64,000 bases of DNA from an uncultured Negativicutes bacterium (GTDB taxonomy: Bacteria; Bacillota; Negativicutes; Veillonellales; Megasphaeraceae), in NCBI GenBank assembly GCA_900752195.1, contig CAADUJ010000017.1, positions 21,806 through 85,805 on the forward strand. Direction: 5' to 3'. Below, piece by piece: positions 8,506 through 15,926 of the stretch (its first letter is position 1; each line of letters begins with the position of its first letter). A program made the position numbers and the translations under genes. Below the pieces are notes generated by a model. The model saw nothing but the letters and a program-made list of their open reading frames with translations, was not told the origin of the DNA and made no database searches.

Positions 8506-10023
8506 ATGTTTGCAAGTGTATATGGAGCAACGACATTAGGATTGCAGGGCAATATCATCACTGTTGAGACAGATATTTCCAATGGTCTTCCTGCTTTCGA
8601 AATCGTCGGTATGGCGGCCACATCGGTAAAGGAATCGAAAGAACGCGTCCGTTCAGCCATGAAAAACAGTGGTTTCGAGTTTCCTATGCGACGCATTACA
8701 TTGAATCTGGCACCGGCAGAGCTCAAAAAAGATAGTACCGGTCTCGATGTGTCGATTGCCATCGGTATCATGGTATCAAGCGGACAGATTCCTCCTGAAC
8801 AAACGGCTGGGGCCTTGTTTATTGGCGAGCTATCCCTTGATGGTCATATACGGCCCGTGACAGGCATCCTATCGATGGTGTTGCAGGCAAAGTCGGCAGG
8901 TTTTACAACTGTGTATGTAAGTCATGAAAATGCCTGTGAGGCCTTATTGTGCGATTCCCTTGACGTCTATGCCGTTCAGTCCTTGCGGCAGATTGTCCAT
9001 CATTTGACGAAGGTCGAAACGCTGTCCAAAGCAATGACTGTAAAAGAATCTAGCAAAGAGTATCGCTATGGTGTCGATTTTTCAGAGGTACAAGGGCAGG
9101 CGCTGGCCAAGCGGGCATTGGAAATCGCTGCTGCAGGTGGCCATAATGTCCTCATGATAGGACCTCCTGGTTCGGGCAAAACCATGCTGGCTAAACGGCT
9201 GCCGACTATTTTGCCGCCTCTCGACTTGCAGGAAGCCTTGGAAATCACGAAAATCTATTCGGTTGCCGGACTCTTTCAGGAGTCGCAGATGATCCGGGAG
9301 CGGCCTTTCCGAAGTCCTCATCATACAATTTCAGTTAATGGTCTTATCGGTGGAGGTTCTATTCCAAAACCAGGTGAAGTGACGCTGGCCCATAATGGCG
9401 TTCTTTTTCTCGACGAATTGCCAGAGTTTCCCCGGTCCGTCCTGGAAGTATTGCGTCAACCTTTAGAAGATGGCATCGTCCATATTGCCCGCGTCCATGC
9501 GACTTTGACATATCCAGCGAGGTGTATGCTCATTGCGGCCATGAATCCGTGTCCTTGTGGCAATTATGGCAGTGCCGATCAAATCTGTACCTGTACGCCT
9601 GGAGAAATTCGGCGGTATGTACGTAAAGTATCAGGCCCCTTGCTGGACCGCATAGATCTACACGTACAAGTAGATAGACCTTTATATGGTGAGCTTGTAT
9701 GTGCGACGCCGCAGGAAGATTCGGCAACCATCGGCAATCGTGTCCTGGCGGCGCGGGAACGACAAATATTCAGGCTCAAAAAGTATGGGTGTCACTGTAA
9801 TGCCCATATGGGGCATCGGACATTGCGCGAAACCGTGAACGTGACAAAAGATGCCCATGCGTTTCTTCATCGTGTCTTTGATAAGATGAAACTCAGTGCC
9901 CGCAGTTATGACCGTATCTTGAAAGTTTCTCAAACCATAGCCGATTTAGCTGGGAAAGAGGCTGTTGAAGAAGACCACATTGCCGAAGCCGTAAGTTATC
10001 GGAATAAAATGCAAAGGATGTGA
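8506..10023 (+). CDS. comM: Mg-chelatase-like AAA+ helicase (ComM/YifB)
   Basis: 505 residues, full length. The N-terminal Lon-like domain is followed by the AAA+ core with Walker A GPPGSGKT at 219-226, Walker B LFLDELPEF, the CPCGNYG cysteine motif and the C-terminal Mg_chelatase_C region (SARSYDRILKVSQTIADL). In Gammaproteobacteria ComM is a branch-migration helicase that widens uptake of transformed DNA. It sits directly upstream of dprA, supporting a role in recombination. The start follows AAGGAGG. Confidence 0.92.
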   Translation: MFASVYGATTLGLQGNIITVETDISNGLPAFEIVGMAATSVKESKERVRSAMKNSGFEFPMRRITLNLAPAELKKDSTGLDVSIAIGIMVSSGQIPPEQTAGALFIGELSLDGHIRPVTGILSMVLQAKSAGFTTVYVSHENACEALLCDSLDVYAVQSLRQIVHHLTKVETLSKAMTVKESSKEYRYGVDFSEVQGQALAKRALEIAAAGGHNVLMIGPPGSGKTMLAKRLPTILPPLDLQEALEITKIYSVAGLFQESQMIRERPFRSPHHTISVNGLIGGGSIPKPGEVTLAHNGVLFLDELPEFPRSVLEVLRQPLEDGIVHIARVHATLTYPARCMLIAAMNPCPCGNYGSADQICTCTPGEIRRYVRKVSGPLLDRIDLHVQVDRPLYGELVCATPQEDSATIGNRVLAARERQIFRLKKYGCHCNAHMGHRTLRETVNVTKDAHAFLHRVFDKMKLSARSYDRILKVSQTIADLAGKEAVEEDHIAEAVSYRNKMQRM

Positions 10024-10027
10024 TGAT

Positions 10028-11134
10028 ATGTCGACGACAGAAGAGCAAATCTATGGGGCAGCATTGGCTTCGTTGCCTTTCATCGGAGCCAGGAGAATTC
10101 GCCGTCTTGTTTCAGAAATCGGTTCTTGTAAAGGTGCATGGCACGAGAATATGAGAAACCTTGCAGCCTTATTAGGTATATCTTTGGAACAGGCACAGAT
10201 GATAGAAACGGAAAAAGCCCGGTTTGACTGGGACAGCCTTGTAAATCATCTGGAAACGGGTGAATGTAAAATCGTGACGTATTGGGATGATGCATATCCT
10301 GGCTTGTTGCGCACTATATTTGATGCGCCAGCCCTGTTGTTTTATAAAGGTCAGCTTCCTTCTTTTGAAAAGAGCGTCTCTATTGTAGGATCACGTAAAG
10401 CCAGTTCGTATGGTATGAATGCAGCCAAGTCCCTAGCCGGTGAGCTTGCTGCTTGTGGCATCGTCATCGTAAGCGGCGGCGCAAGGGGAATCGACAGTTG
10501 CGCCCATAAAGGGGCGTTAACGCAAAAAGGATGTACTGTTGCTGTCGTTGCTAATGGTCTCGATATAACATATCCACCAGAAAACACGCGATTATTTTCT
10601 GATATTTGCCAGCAAGGGGGTGCCGTGATGACGGAGTTTTATTTCGGTGTTCCCCCTCTGTCACAGAATTTTCCATCGCGCAATCGTATTATCGCAGGTA
10701 TAGCACCAATCCTGGCTGTCGTAGAAGCTGCTATGAAAAGTGGATCGCTCATTACGGCTGATTTCGCATTAGAAGAAGGAAGAGAGGTTTTTTCTCTTCC
10801 AGGCAGTATTTATTTGCAAACGAGCAAGGGAACGAATAAACTCATTAAAGAAGGAGCTACGATTCTTACAAGTGCGGCAGACATCCTTACCGCCTATGAT
10901 TGGGAGGTATCGGGGAAAGAAGGAGGTGAGACGAAATTGGCTCAACTGGGCTTGACGCGGCAAGAAAAAACGATTTATGGCCTCTTGTCTTTAGATGAGC
11001 CCCATTCATTGGAATATCTCATTGAGCAGTCTGGCCTTCCGGCTTCATCGGTGAGTACGACCATTCTCCACCTGGAGCTGCAGAGCCTGACCTATGAAGT
11101 ACCAGGTGGGTATATCCGCAACAAATTAATCTGA
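10028..11134 (+). CDS. dprA: DNA-processing protein DprA
   Basis: 368 residues with the three DprA parts. An N-terminal SAM-like helical domain comes first, then a Rossmann core (VSIVGSRKASSYG, VSGGARGIDSCAHKGAL, PPENTRLF, FPSRNRIIAG, SGSLITADFALEEGREVF), then a C-terminal winged helix (ending VPGGYIRNKLI). DprA loads RecA on incoming single-stranded DNA during transformation. It starts four bases after comM. Confidence 0.94.
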   Translation: MSTTEEQIYGAALASLPFIGARRIRRLVSEIGSCKGAWHENMRNLAALLGISLEQAQMIETEKARFDWDSLVNHLETGECKIVTYWDDAYPGLLRTIFDAPALLFYKGQLPSFEKSVSIVGSRKASSYGMNAAKSLAGELAACGIVIVSGGARGIDSCAHKGALTQKGCTVAVVANGLDITYPPENTRLFSDICQQGGAVMTEFYFGVPPLSQNFPSRNRIIAGIAPILAVVEAAMKSGSLITADFALEEGREVFSLPGSIYLQTSKGTNKLIKEGATILTSAADILTAYDWEVSGKEGGETKLAQLGLTRQEKTIYGLLSLDEPHSLEYLIEQSGLPASSVSTTILHLELQSLTYEVPGGYIRNKLI

Positions 11135-11166
11135 GTGTATTCAAAACGTATAAAGGAGTGTTACAA

Positions 11167-11502
11167 ATGAATCGAATTGATGTCATGGGGAATCTTGTAC
11201 GGGACGTAGATATTGCCTATACAGCTAAGCAAAATGTCGTGGCAAAATTCATGATTGCCGAAAATGTGTACGATTTTATATCGAAGCAACGGAAACCTCA
11301 GTTCTATCCCATGCGGGCATATGGAAAGCGGGGAGAAACTATTGCAAAGTACTTTAAGAAAGGCGATAAAATCAAGATAGGAGGTCACGTAGATATGGGA
11401 AAATTTGAGACTAAAGACGGTCAGACAAAAGACTATTGGCTAGTCGTCGTCGATGACTTTGAATTTTGTGATAACCGGTCTGAACAAGGTCATACCCTCT
11501 AG
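11167..11502 (+). CDS. ssb: Short single-stranded DNA-binding protein lacking the acidic tail
   Basis: 111 residues consisting of one OB fold (MNRIDVMGNLVRDVDI, FYPMRAYGKRGETIAKYFKKGDK, TKDYWLVVVDDFEF). The Gly/Gln-rich linker and DDDIPF-like C-terminal tip of housekeeping SSB, which recruit partner proteins, are absent. The start is chosen for AAAGGAG eight bases upstream. Its place 32 bases after dprA suggests a recombination- or competence-related paralogue rather than replicative SSB; that is inference. It is not next to rpsF/rpsR. Confidence 0.75.
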   Translation: MNRIDVMGNLVRDVDIAYTAKQNVVAKFMIAENVYDFISKQRKPQFYPMRAYGKRGETIAKYFKKGDKIKIGGHVDMGKFETKDGQTKDYWLVVVDDFEFCDNRSEQGHTL

Positions 11503-11575
11503 TACAGGTATAGAAAAGCTCCCTCTCTTCCACCTATTGGCAGAGAAGGAGCTACTTACAGATAGAGTTGACACG

Positions 11576-12025
11576 CTATGCGGATGCCAGGACACGTTCC
11601 AATGTATTGGTAGCGAAGTTTTGTATACCTGTGAGATTAAGCGTTTCATCATTGTGCAAAGGTGTTCTGGCAATGGATTCATCGATGTAGCTTACATAGG
11701 TACCGAATACGCATGTCTGAGGAGGCAAGAGATCGACGGCTTGGCGCAGGCCTTTTGAGATTTCATCGGAATAGAGGTTTCGGTGCATCGTAGCAAAAAA
11801 AGCTACCCGGCGGGCATTTATTTTTTTTAGTGCTTTCCGGGATACGCTATCCAGTGCATGATCTAAAAACCAAATGCCAGCAAACACGATGTCATACGCA
11901 TCTAAGGATGCTGGTGCTTCTTCCATAGGCAAAAAGTCTGTATTGTCGGGAAGGACAGAACGTATGGCTTCAGCAAATTTTTTTGTTCTACCTGTTTGGG
12001 ATGAATAGAGTACGAGTGCTTTCAT
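11576..12025 (-). CDS. Flavodoxin-domain protein
   Basis: 149 residues beginning MKALVLYSSQTGRTKKFAEAI; the SSQTGRTK loop is the FMN phosphate-binding motif of flavodoxins. Later motifs are DIVFAGIWFLDHALD and VAFFATMHRN. The sequence resembles the small flavodoxin_3 (BilS-like) group more than long-chain electron-transfer flavodoxins, but this is from memory. It would carry one or two electrons on FMN. It is single-gene, on the minus strand, with AAAGGAG at the start and a Fur-like palindrome upstream. Confidence 0.8.
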   Translation of the reverse strand: MKALVLYSSQTGRTKKFAEAIRSVLPDNTDFLPMEEAPASLDAYDIVFAGIWFLDHALDSVSRKALKKINARRVAFFATMHRNLYSDEISKGLRQAVDLLPPQTCVFGTYVSYIDESIARTPLHNDETLNLTGIQNFATNTLERVLASA

Positions 12026-12118
12026 GGAAATTATCTCCTTTCGTGTATCTATGTGGTTTTTTTTCTACGTTAACTATAGTAGTATTAAACCATAAAGTAT
12101 GTCGTATTTGCAACGGTT

Positions 12119-12137
12119 ATTGAAAACTGTTTTCAAT
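12119..12137. promoter_or_regulatory. Perfect 19-base palindrome, Fur-family-like operator
   Basis: ATTGAAAAC-T-GTTTTCAAT is a perfect 9-1-9 inverted repeat containing a 7-1-7 TGAAAAC-N-GTTTTCA core, the spacing of Fur-family boxes. It lies about 94 bases upstream of the flavodoxin start, next to a possible -35 (TTGCAA at 12108-12113 on the reverse strand). Confidence 0.4.
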
Positions 12138-12140
12138 AAA

Positions 12141-12193
12141 AAGAAAATCTCCCCTTCTACGAGACATTTAAACGTAGAACGGGAGATTTTCCT
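12141..12193. terminator. Hairpin terminator, mainly for the YkvI-type gene
   Basis: GAAAATCTCCC pairs with GGGAGATTTTC, with inner CTTCTACG/CGTAGAA pairs. On the minus strand the stem runs into TTTTCTTTTT, ending the transporter transcript before the flavodoxin gene. Confidence 0.7.
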
Positions 12194-12219
12194 TAGAGTA
12201 TTACTCGTGAAATCGTATA

Positions 12220-13452
12220 TTATGCTTTGGAGACTTGTGCAGATGATTCTTCCATTTCGATTTCTCCGTGTTCGTTCATGGCATCAATGCGGGCTCTATA
12301 AGAGGCATCGTGTTGGTAGCGCATGTTTTTGTAACGACCAATCGTGAGAAAGGGAATGATAATAATGGCAATGGCCAGATATCCACAATAGCCATACCCA
12401 TACTTGATGATATTCGTCAGACCAGCGACAGAAATTGTCATGGATACGACAATAATAAAGAATGTCACCAATCCTGAACGAATCAAAGAACTCGTAATAC
12501 GTGTTTTTAATACGTTCATTTCAGAAAAGCGTGCAGTAAAACCGAATACCGTCGTGACACCTGTTGAGATAAGACACAGTAACAGGCAGATGCTGTAGAT
12601 GACGGTCAGCCAAGACATGCCCATTTCCTGGCAGCTGGTCAGGGTTGGCAGGGGAGAAGTGCCGTAAATTCCTGACCAGCCCAGGAGCATAAAGACCGAT
12701 AAGGTCAGGGCTATTGCATTCATGGCAAAGGAAAACCACATAGAAGTGGCACAGCTTTTGCGTGTTATCAAGGGAGCGCCGACGACGATCATCGTCGGGA
12801 TGACAACGCATTGGAAACCTGCATAGGTAACGGCGTGTAATAATGCCTGTGGGATTTTAGAAAAACCGTTTGCAGCAAAATCAGTTGTCATGGCATTGAT
12901 AACGGTAGTCGTGCCTGTGATTTCGCCAGCCATGTAGATGCCAGTAGCAAAGATGAAGACAGACGTTGCCAGAATGGCGATGCCCATATATGTCGTTGCC
13001 TTGCGTACGAGGTCGGCACCAAAGATGGTCAGACCGAATACGATGGCACCGACGATGACAATGGCTACATAATAATTAAGTGCCAGTTGCGTAGAGATGG
13101 CTGATGCGGCACCGGAAATAGCCGCAGATACGGCCATGAGTACCATGATATAGAAGAAACCTTCAAAGAGTATTTCAAGAGAAGGGAAGGGACTGTAAAG
13201 ATTTTGGAAGAGCTGTTTATAGCTCTTTAGATGGCGGGAATTGTACATATACATGGCTTCCTTGATAGTCCATGTCATTAGGAGCATTGTCAGGATAGCC
13301 GTAACCGGTCCAAGCCATCCTAAACTAATGAAATATACGTTAGCCTGGTTGCCCGTTGCAAAACCGCCACCAGCGTGGGAACTGAATAAAACGGCACCGA
13401 CTGAAAAACACAGACTTAATGGGACTGCTTTTGATGTGGCTATGGATGTCAT
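12220..13452 (-). CDS. YkvI-family membrane transporter
   Basis: 410 residues, ten or eleven hydrophobic helices. The N-terminus AVLFSSHAGGGFATGNQ, with an unwound small-residue motif in helix 1, is typical of the YkvI family of LeuT-fold proteins, thought to move amino acids or related solutes. The C-terminal tail after RYKNMR is hydrophilic and acidic. AGGAGG lies at the start. The T-box leader upstream ties expression to an uncharged tRNA, which supports an amino-acid substrate; the specifier codon would name it. Confidence 0.75.
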   Translation of the reverse strand: MTSIATSKAVPLSLCFSVGAVLFSSHAGGGFATGNQANVYFISLGWLGPVTAILTMLLMTWTIKEAMYMYNSRHLKSYKQLFQNLYSPFPSLEILFEGFFYIMVLMAVSAAISGAASAISTQLALNYYVAIVIVGAIVFGLTIFGADLVRKATTYMGIAILATSVFIFATGIYMAGEITGTTTVINAMTTDFAANGFSKIPQALLHAVTYAGFQCVVIPTMIVVGAPLITRKSCATSMWFSFAMNAIALTLSVFMLLGWSGIYGTSPLPTLTSCQEMGMSWLTVIYSICLLLCLISTGVTTVFGFTARFSEMNVLKTRITSSLIRSGLVTFFIIVVSMTISVAGLTNIIKYGYGYCGYLAIAIIIIPFLTIGRYKNMRYQHDASYRARIDAMNEHGEIEMEESSAQVSKA

Positions 13453-13494
13453 AAGTCATTCCTCCTAAAACGGTTCAAACTCTTGAAGAAACGA

Positions 13495-13775
13495 AAACGC
13501 CCTTCGTCTCTTCCCTATTTGTAAGAGACGAAAGGCGTATGACCTTCCGCGGTACCACTCTGATTCGTCTGTAAAGACGCTCTCTCGGGTACGGCTTTTC
13601 AGCGATACCCATGCTCTATAACGGGAGTTCCCGTATCAGCCTACTGTATTCAGCTTCTCCGCTTAGCAATGAGTTCAGCGTGCTTTTCCTTTTGCCTCGC
13701 ACCAGCCGGCAGATCTCTGGAAGGAGTGAGCAAGCGTACTAGTTTGCTTCATCGCGTTTCGTGACGTTTGATGGT
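13495..13775 (-). promoter_or_regulatory. T-box riboswitch controlling the YkvI-type transporter
   Basis: Read on the minus strand the leader has Stem I marks (GATGAAGC, AGTA, a CCAGAGA bulge, a GGCTGGTGCGAGGC apical region). It then has the conserved T-box GAGTGGTACCGCGG, which pairs with the tRNA acceptor end. A terminator stem CGCCTTTCGTCTCTT / GAGACGAAGGGCG with a T-rich run follows. The specifier codon is tentative: GAACTC-ATT-GC aligns with the ileS pattern, suggesting Ile (ATT at 13668-13670). Confidence 0.9.
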
Positions 13776-13778
13776 GCT

Positions 13779-13807
13779 ATAATAACACCGCCATTTCATA
13801 ATGTCAA
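13779..13807 (-). promoter_or_regulatory. Promoter of the T-box/YkvI transcript
   Basis: TTGACA, 17-base spacer, TATTAT on the minus strand, immediately upstream of the T-box leader. Confidence 0.8.
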
Positions 13808-13840
13808 TAAAAAATAAAGAAAATAATTGAAAATTTTAAG

Positions 13841-13872
13841 TAAACGTTTAATTTAACTTACGAAAACGTTTT
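13841..13872. promoter_or_regulatory. Two AACGTT palindromes 22 bases apart
   Basis: TAAACGTTTA and AAAACGTTTT have centres 22 bases apart, about two helical turns. The pair lies between the T-box promoter and the divergent gene at 13948, as expected for tandem operators of a dimeric regulator such as a LacI-family protein. The regulator is unknown. Confidence 0.4.
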
Positions 13873-13947
13873 ACCGAACTGGTCTTTTGCAAAAACATGA
13901 ATGACGGCGTATACTTAGGAGAGCTTTTGCAGGGGAGGACGAAAAAA

Positions 13948-14352
13948 GTGGAAGAGAAAATTGAAAGGTTTCAGCAGTACGTCGCTATGATCCGTAAGGT
14001 CCAGGAACGAGAAAACAAGAGTGTGGTCGAACTTCATGGCGTGGTGCACCTATTTTATGGTACCTTTGATGCAGCGGTCCAGATCCTTAGGACTCTGTTA
14101 TATCATGATGGCGGCGAAGTAAGTTTTATGACTCCTGTTCGGGAACTCGTCATGGAAGCCTATGAACGGTATGCTTTTATTGACGATGAAGTTTGGATGG
14201 ACATGATACGGGAACGCGATGATAGCCAATTTGTAGAAGATGATCTTGAATGTGAAGTCATGCGTATATGGAAGGTGTATATACCTGCCATGGAATCAGT
14301 CGTAAACAAGGCTTGTCAGACACAAGAAAAATGTATACCTGAGTCTTATTAG
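13948..14352 (+). CDS. HI0074-like nucleotidyltransferase substrate-binding protein, orphan
   Basis: 134 residues, all helical. FDAAVQILRTLL, SFMTPVRELVMEAYERYAFID and EVWMDMIRERDD follow the HI0074 pattern (SPR..lreA...gLI....W..Ml..R), in which the protein partners a minimal nucleotidyltransferase as an antitoxin-like subunit. Two oddities: the usual Rn-x-x-xHxY motif reads RDDSQFVED, losing its His and Tyr, and no HI0073-like nucleotidyltransferase is adjacent. The GTG start follows AGGGGAGG at nine bases. The gene overlaps thiM tail to tail by four bases. Confidence 0.55.
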   Translation: MEEKIERFQQYVAMIRKVQERENKSVVELHGVVHLFYGTFDAAVQILRTLLYHDGGEVSFMTPVRELVMEAYERYAFIDDEVWMDMIRERDDSQFVEDDLECEVMRIWKVYIPAMESVVNKACQTQEKCIPESY

Positions 14353-15182
14353 ATACTTGTGAGTGTAAAAGGTTGCATGGCGACATCTTCCGGAGTTGCT
14401 GTATAGAGTTCATCGATGAAGTTAGCCTGGAACGTACCGGTTCCTTTGGAATAGGCGGCAGCTCGTTCGCCAGCGAAGTTGTAGATATTGGAACCCGTCA
14501 GGGCGGCAATGAAAGGCGTCGTGACAGCTGCGTATACGGTCATAACACCGCCCAGGGAACACCCCATTCCTGTAATGCAAGGCATCATAGGGGAGCCGCC
14601 TTTGGCACAGACCATATAGGTGCCATCTGTAACGAGATCTTCTTTACCAGAAACGGCAACGGCGCCACCTGTCCATTTTGCAAGGGCGATAGCCGCGTCC
14701 TGGGCCGAATGGACAGAGTCTGTCGAATCAACTCCACGGACCTTGGAGGGACCTGTTGTATCCTTAAGGTTCCACAGTGACGCAAGAGCGATGATTTCAG
14801 ACGCATTGCCGCGGATGATAGTAGGTTTGCAGTCCTTGAAGTGGAGAAGTAAATCTTCACGGAGCTGGCCAAGACCAATGGCTACTGGATCGAGAACCCA
14901 TGGCGTCCGTGTTTCGTGGAGCACTTTTGCCGTTCTTGGAACGGTTTCGTAATAAATAGGCATCAACGTACCCACATTGAGATACATTGCATCCCCAGCT
15001 TTGGCAAGACCTGTGCCTTCATCGGGCATATATACCATAGCGGCTGATCCGCCTACAGCAAGTTGAGCATTGGCTACGAAATTGATAGTCACGGAATTGG
15101 TAATGGACGGTGTAAGAGGGCAACGGCTCTTAGCGTCTCGAATGGCCTGGGCGATTTGTCTTTGTATATCTTCTTTTGTCAT
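14349..15182 (-). CDS. thiM: Hydroxyethylthiazole kinase
   Basis: 277 residues of the ThiM ribokinase-like fold: PSITNSVTINFVANAQLAVGGSAAM, WVLDPVAIG, IIRGNASEI, and GMGCSLGG, where the Cys sits in the catalytic anion-hole motif. It phosphorylates 4-methyl-5-hydroxyethylthiazole for thiamine salvage. The start follows AAGGTGG at eight bases; an ATG further upstream lacks a site. No other thiamine genes are adjacent and I see no TPP riboswitch in its short leader. Confidence 0.92.
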   Translation of the reverse strand: MTKEDIQRQIAQAIRDAKSRCPLTPSITNSVTINFVANAQLAVGGSAAMVYMPDEGTGLAKAGDAMYLNVGTLMPIYYETVPRTAKVLHETRTPWVLDPVAIGLGQLREDLLLHFKDCKPTIIRGNASEIIALASLWNLKDTTGPSKVRGVDSTDSVHSAQDAAIALAKWTGGAVAVSGKEDLVTDGTYMVCAKGGSPMMPCITGMGCSLGGVMTVYAAVTTPFIAALTGSNIYNFAGERAAAYSKGTGTFQANFIDELYTATPEDVAMQPFTLTSI

Positions 15183-15250
15183 AATGCGTACCACCTTTAG
15201 TTTGTAAAATAACTTCTACATGTATTATAAAATTCCCGACAGGGCACGGC

Positions 15251-15281
15251 AAGGCATCTTTGTGAAAGATGCCTTTTTTTT
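15251..15281 (+). terminator. Hairpin with T run upstream of thiM, plus orientation
   Basis: AAGGCATCTTT-GTG-AAAGATGCCTT followed by T8. It points away from thiM, so it would stop plus-strand readthrough from the 13.9 kb gene. Confidence 0.7.
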
Positions 15282-15444
15282 CTATGCTGAATTGAAATAA
15301 CGAGTATTTTCATTCTTAAATAGAGATAATTATTTTTGAATAGATTGTAAGAAAAATAACGTAGTAGATTAAACTTTAAAATATTAATAACAAACTGTAT
15401 AATTAAAGGAGATAAAGGGATATTTGCCTTGCAATTTTGTCATT

Positions 15445-15472
15445 TGCCTTTGTAGTTTCAATCGAGTATAAT
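15445..15472 (+). promoter_or_regulatory. Promoter of a small stand-alone transcript
   Basis: TTGCCT, 16-base spacer, TATAAT. Together with the ribosome site at 15573-15579 and the terminator near 15.8 kb it delimits a transcript of about 370 nt. Confidence 0.5.
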
Positions 15473-15587
15473 CCTCACGAGAACTGATTTATAGGGGATT
15501 CACGTTGCTTTTTCGCTGTGAAAAAAGAATGTGAAAAAATGCCTTCATATTTAAAGCATTCAACGAACTTACAAGGGGGATTCCGAG

Positions 15588-15668
15588 ATGTATGTACAAG
15601 ATATGGAAAAAATTTTAGCTGCGACCTATAAGAATTGGAAAGAAACAGAAAAAAATAAAGATTCTGAA
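15588..15668 (+). CDS. 26-residue peptide in its own transcription unit
   Basis: The frame encodes MYVQDMEKILAATYKNWKE and seven more residues, ending in KGF and TGA. It is preceded at eight bases by AAGGGGG and lies between a good promoter and a terminator. A frame one base later stays open for another 22 codons (ending GLPVGLCFSM) past an A7 run, so a longer 46-residue product is possible if a +1 slip or a sequence error occurs. I do not recognise the peptide. It could also be a leader on a regulatory RNA. Confidence 0.4.
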
Positions 15669-15792
15669 CAAAACCACAAAGGTGGCCCACGAAAAGGTCT
15701 TCCCGTAGGTCTTTGCTTTAGTATGTAGCTATAGGGCACAACCTATATAAACATAAATGTTTAAACCGACAAGAATAGATGTATTTGAGAAG

Positions 15793-15846
15793 TACCGGCC
15801 CCTGATTGGTAGACGATAAATCAAACGATTGGGAGGCCGGCTTTTT
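15793..15846 (+). terminator. Terminator of the small-peptide transcript
   Basis: CCGGCCCC(t)GATTG pairs with CGATTGGGAGGCCGG imperfectly, followed by five T. Confidence 0.6.
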
Positions 15847-15856
15847 ACATATGCAA

Positions 15857-15887
15857 TAAAAAACCGTAGCAGCATTACTGCTACGGT
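15857..15887 (-). terminator. Terminator of the poly-His exported-protein gene
   Basis: On the minus strand ACCGTAGCAG-TAATG-CTGCTACGGT followed by T6. Confidence 0.85.
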
Positions 15888-15926
15888 CTTGAGTGTACGA
15901 CAACGATATTTATTTGGGACGTTTGA

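Noticed and set aside
15183..15250. TPP riboswitch before thiM
   Set aside because: The leader is too short and lacks the conserved CUGAGA-type elements; only a plus-strand terminator hairpin is seen.
15657..15729. C-terminal CFSM in the +1 frame considered as an AgrD-like or CaaX-type peptide
   Set aside because: It is out of frame with the only good start, has no AgrD-type charged tail, and no AgrB-like processing gene is nearby.
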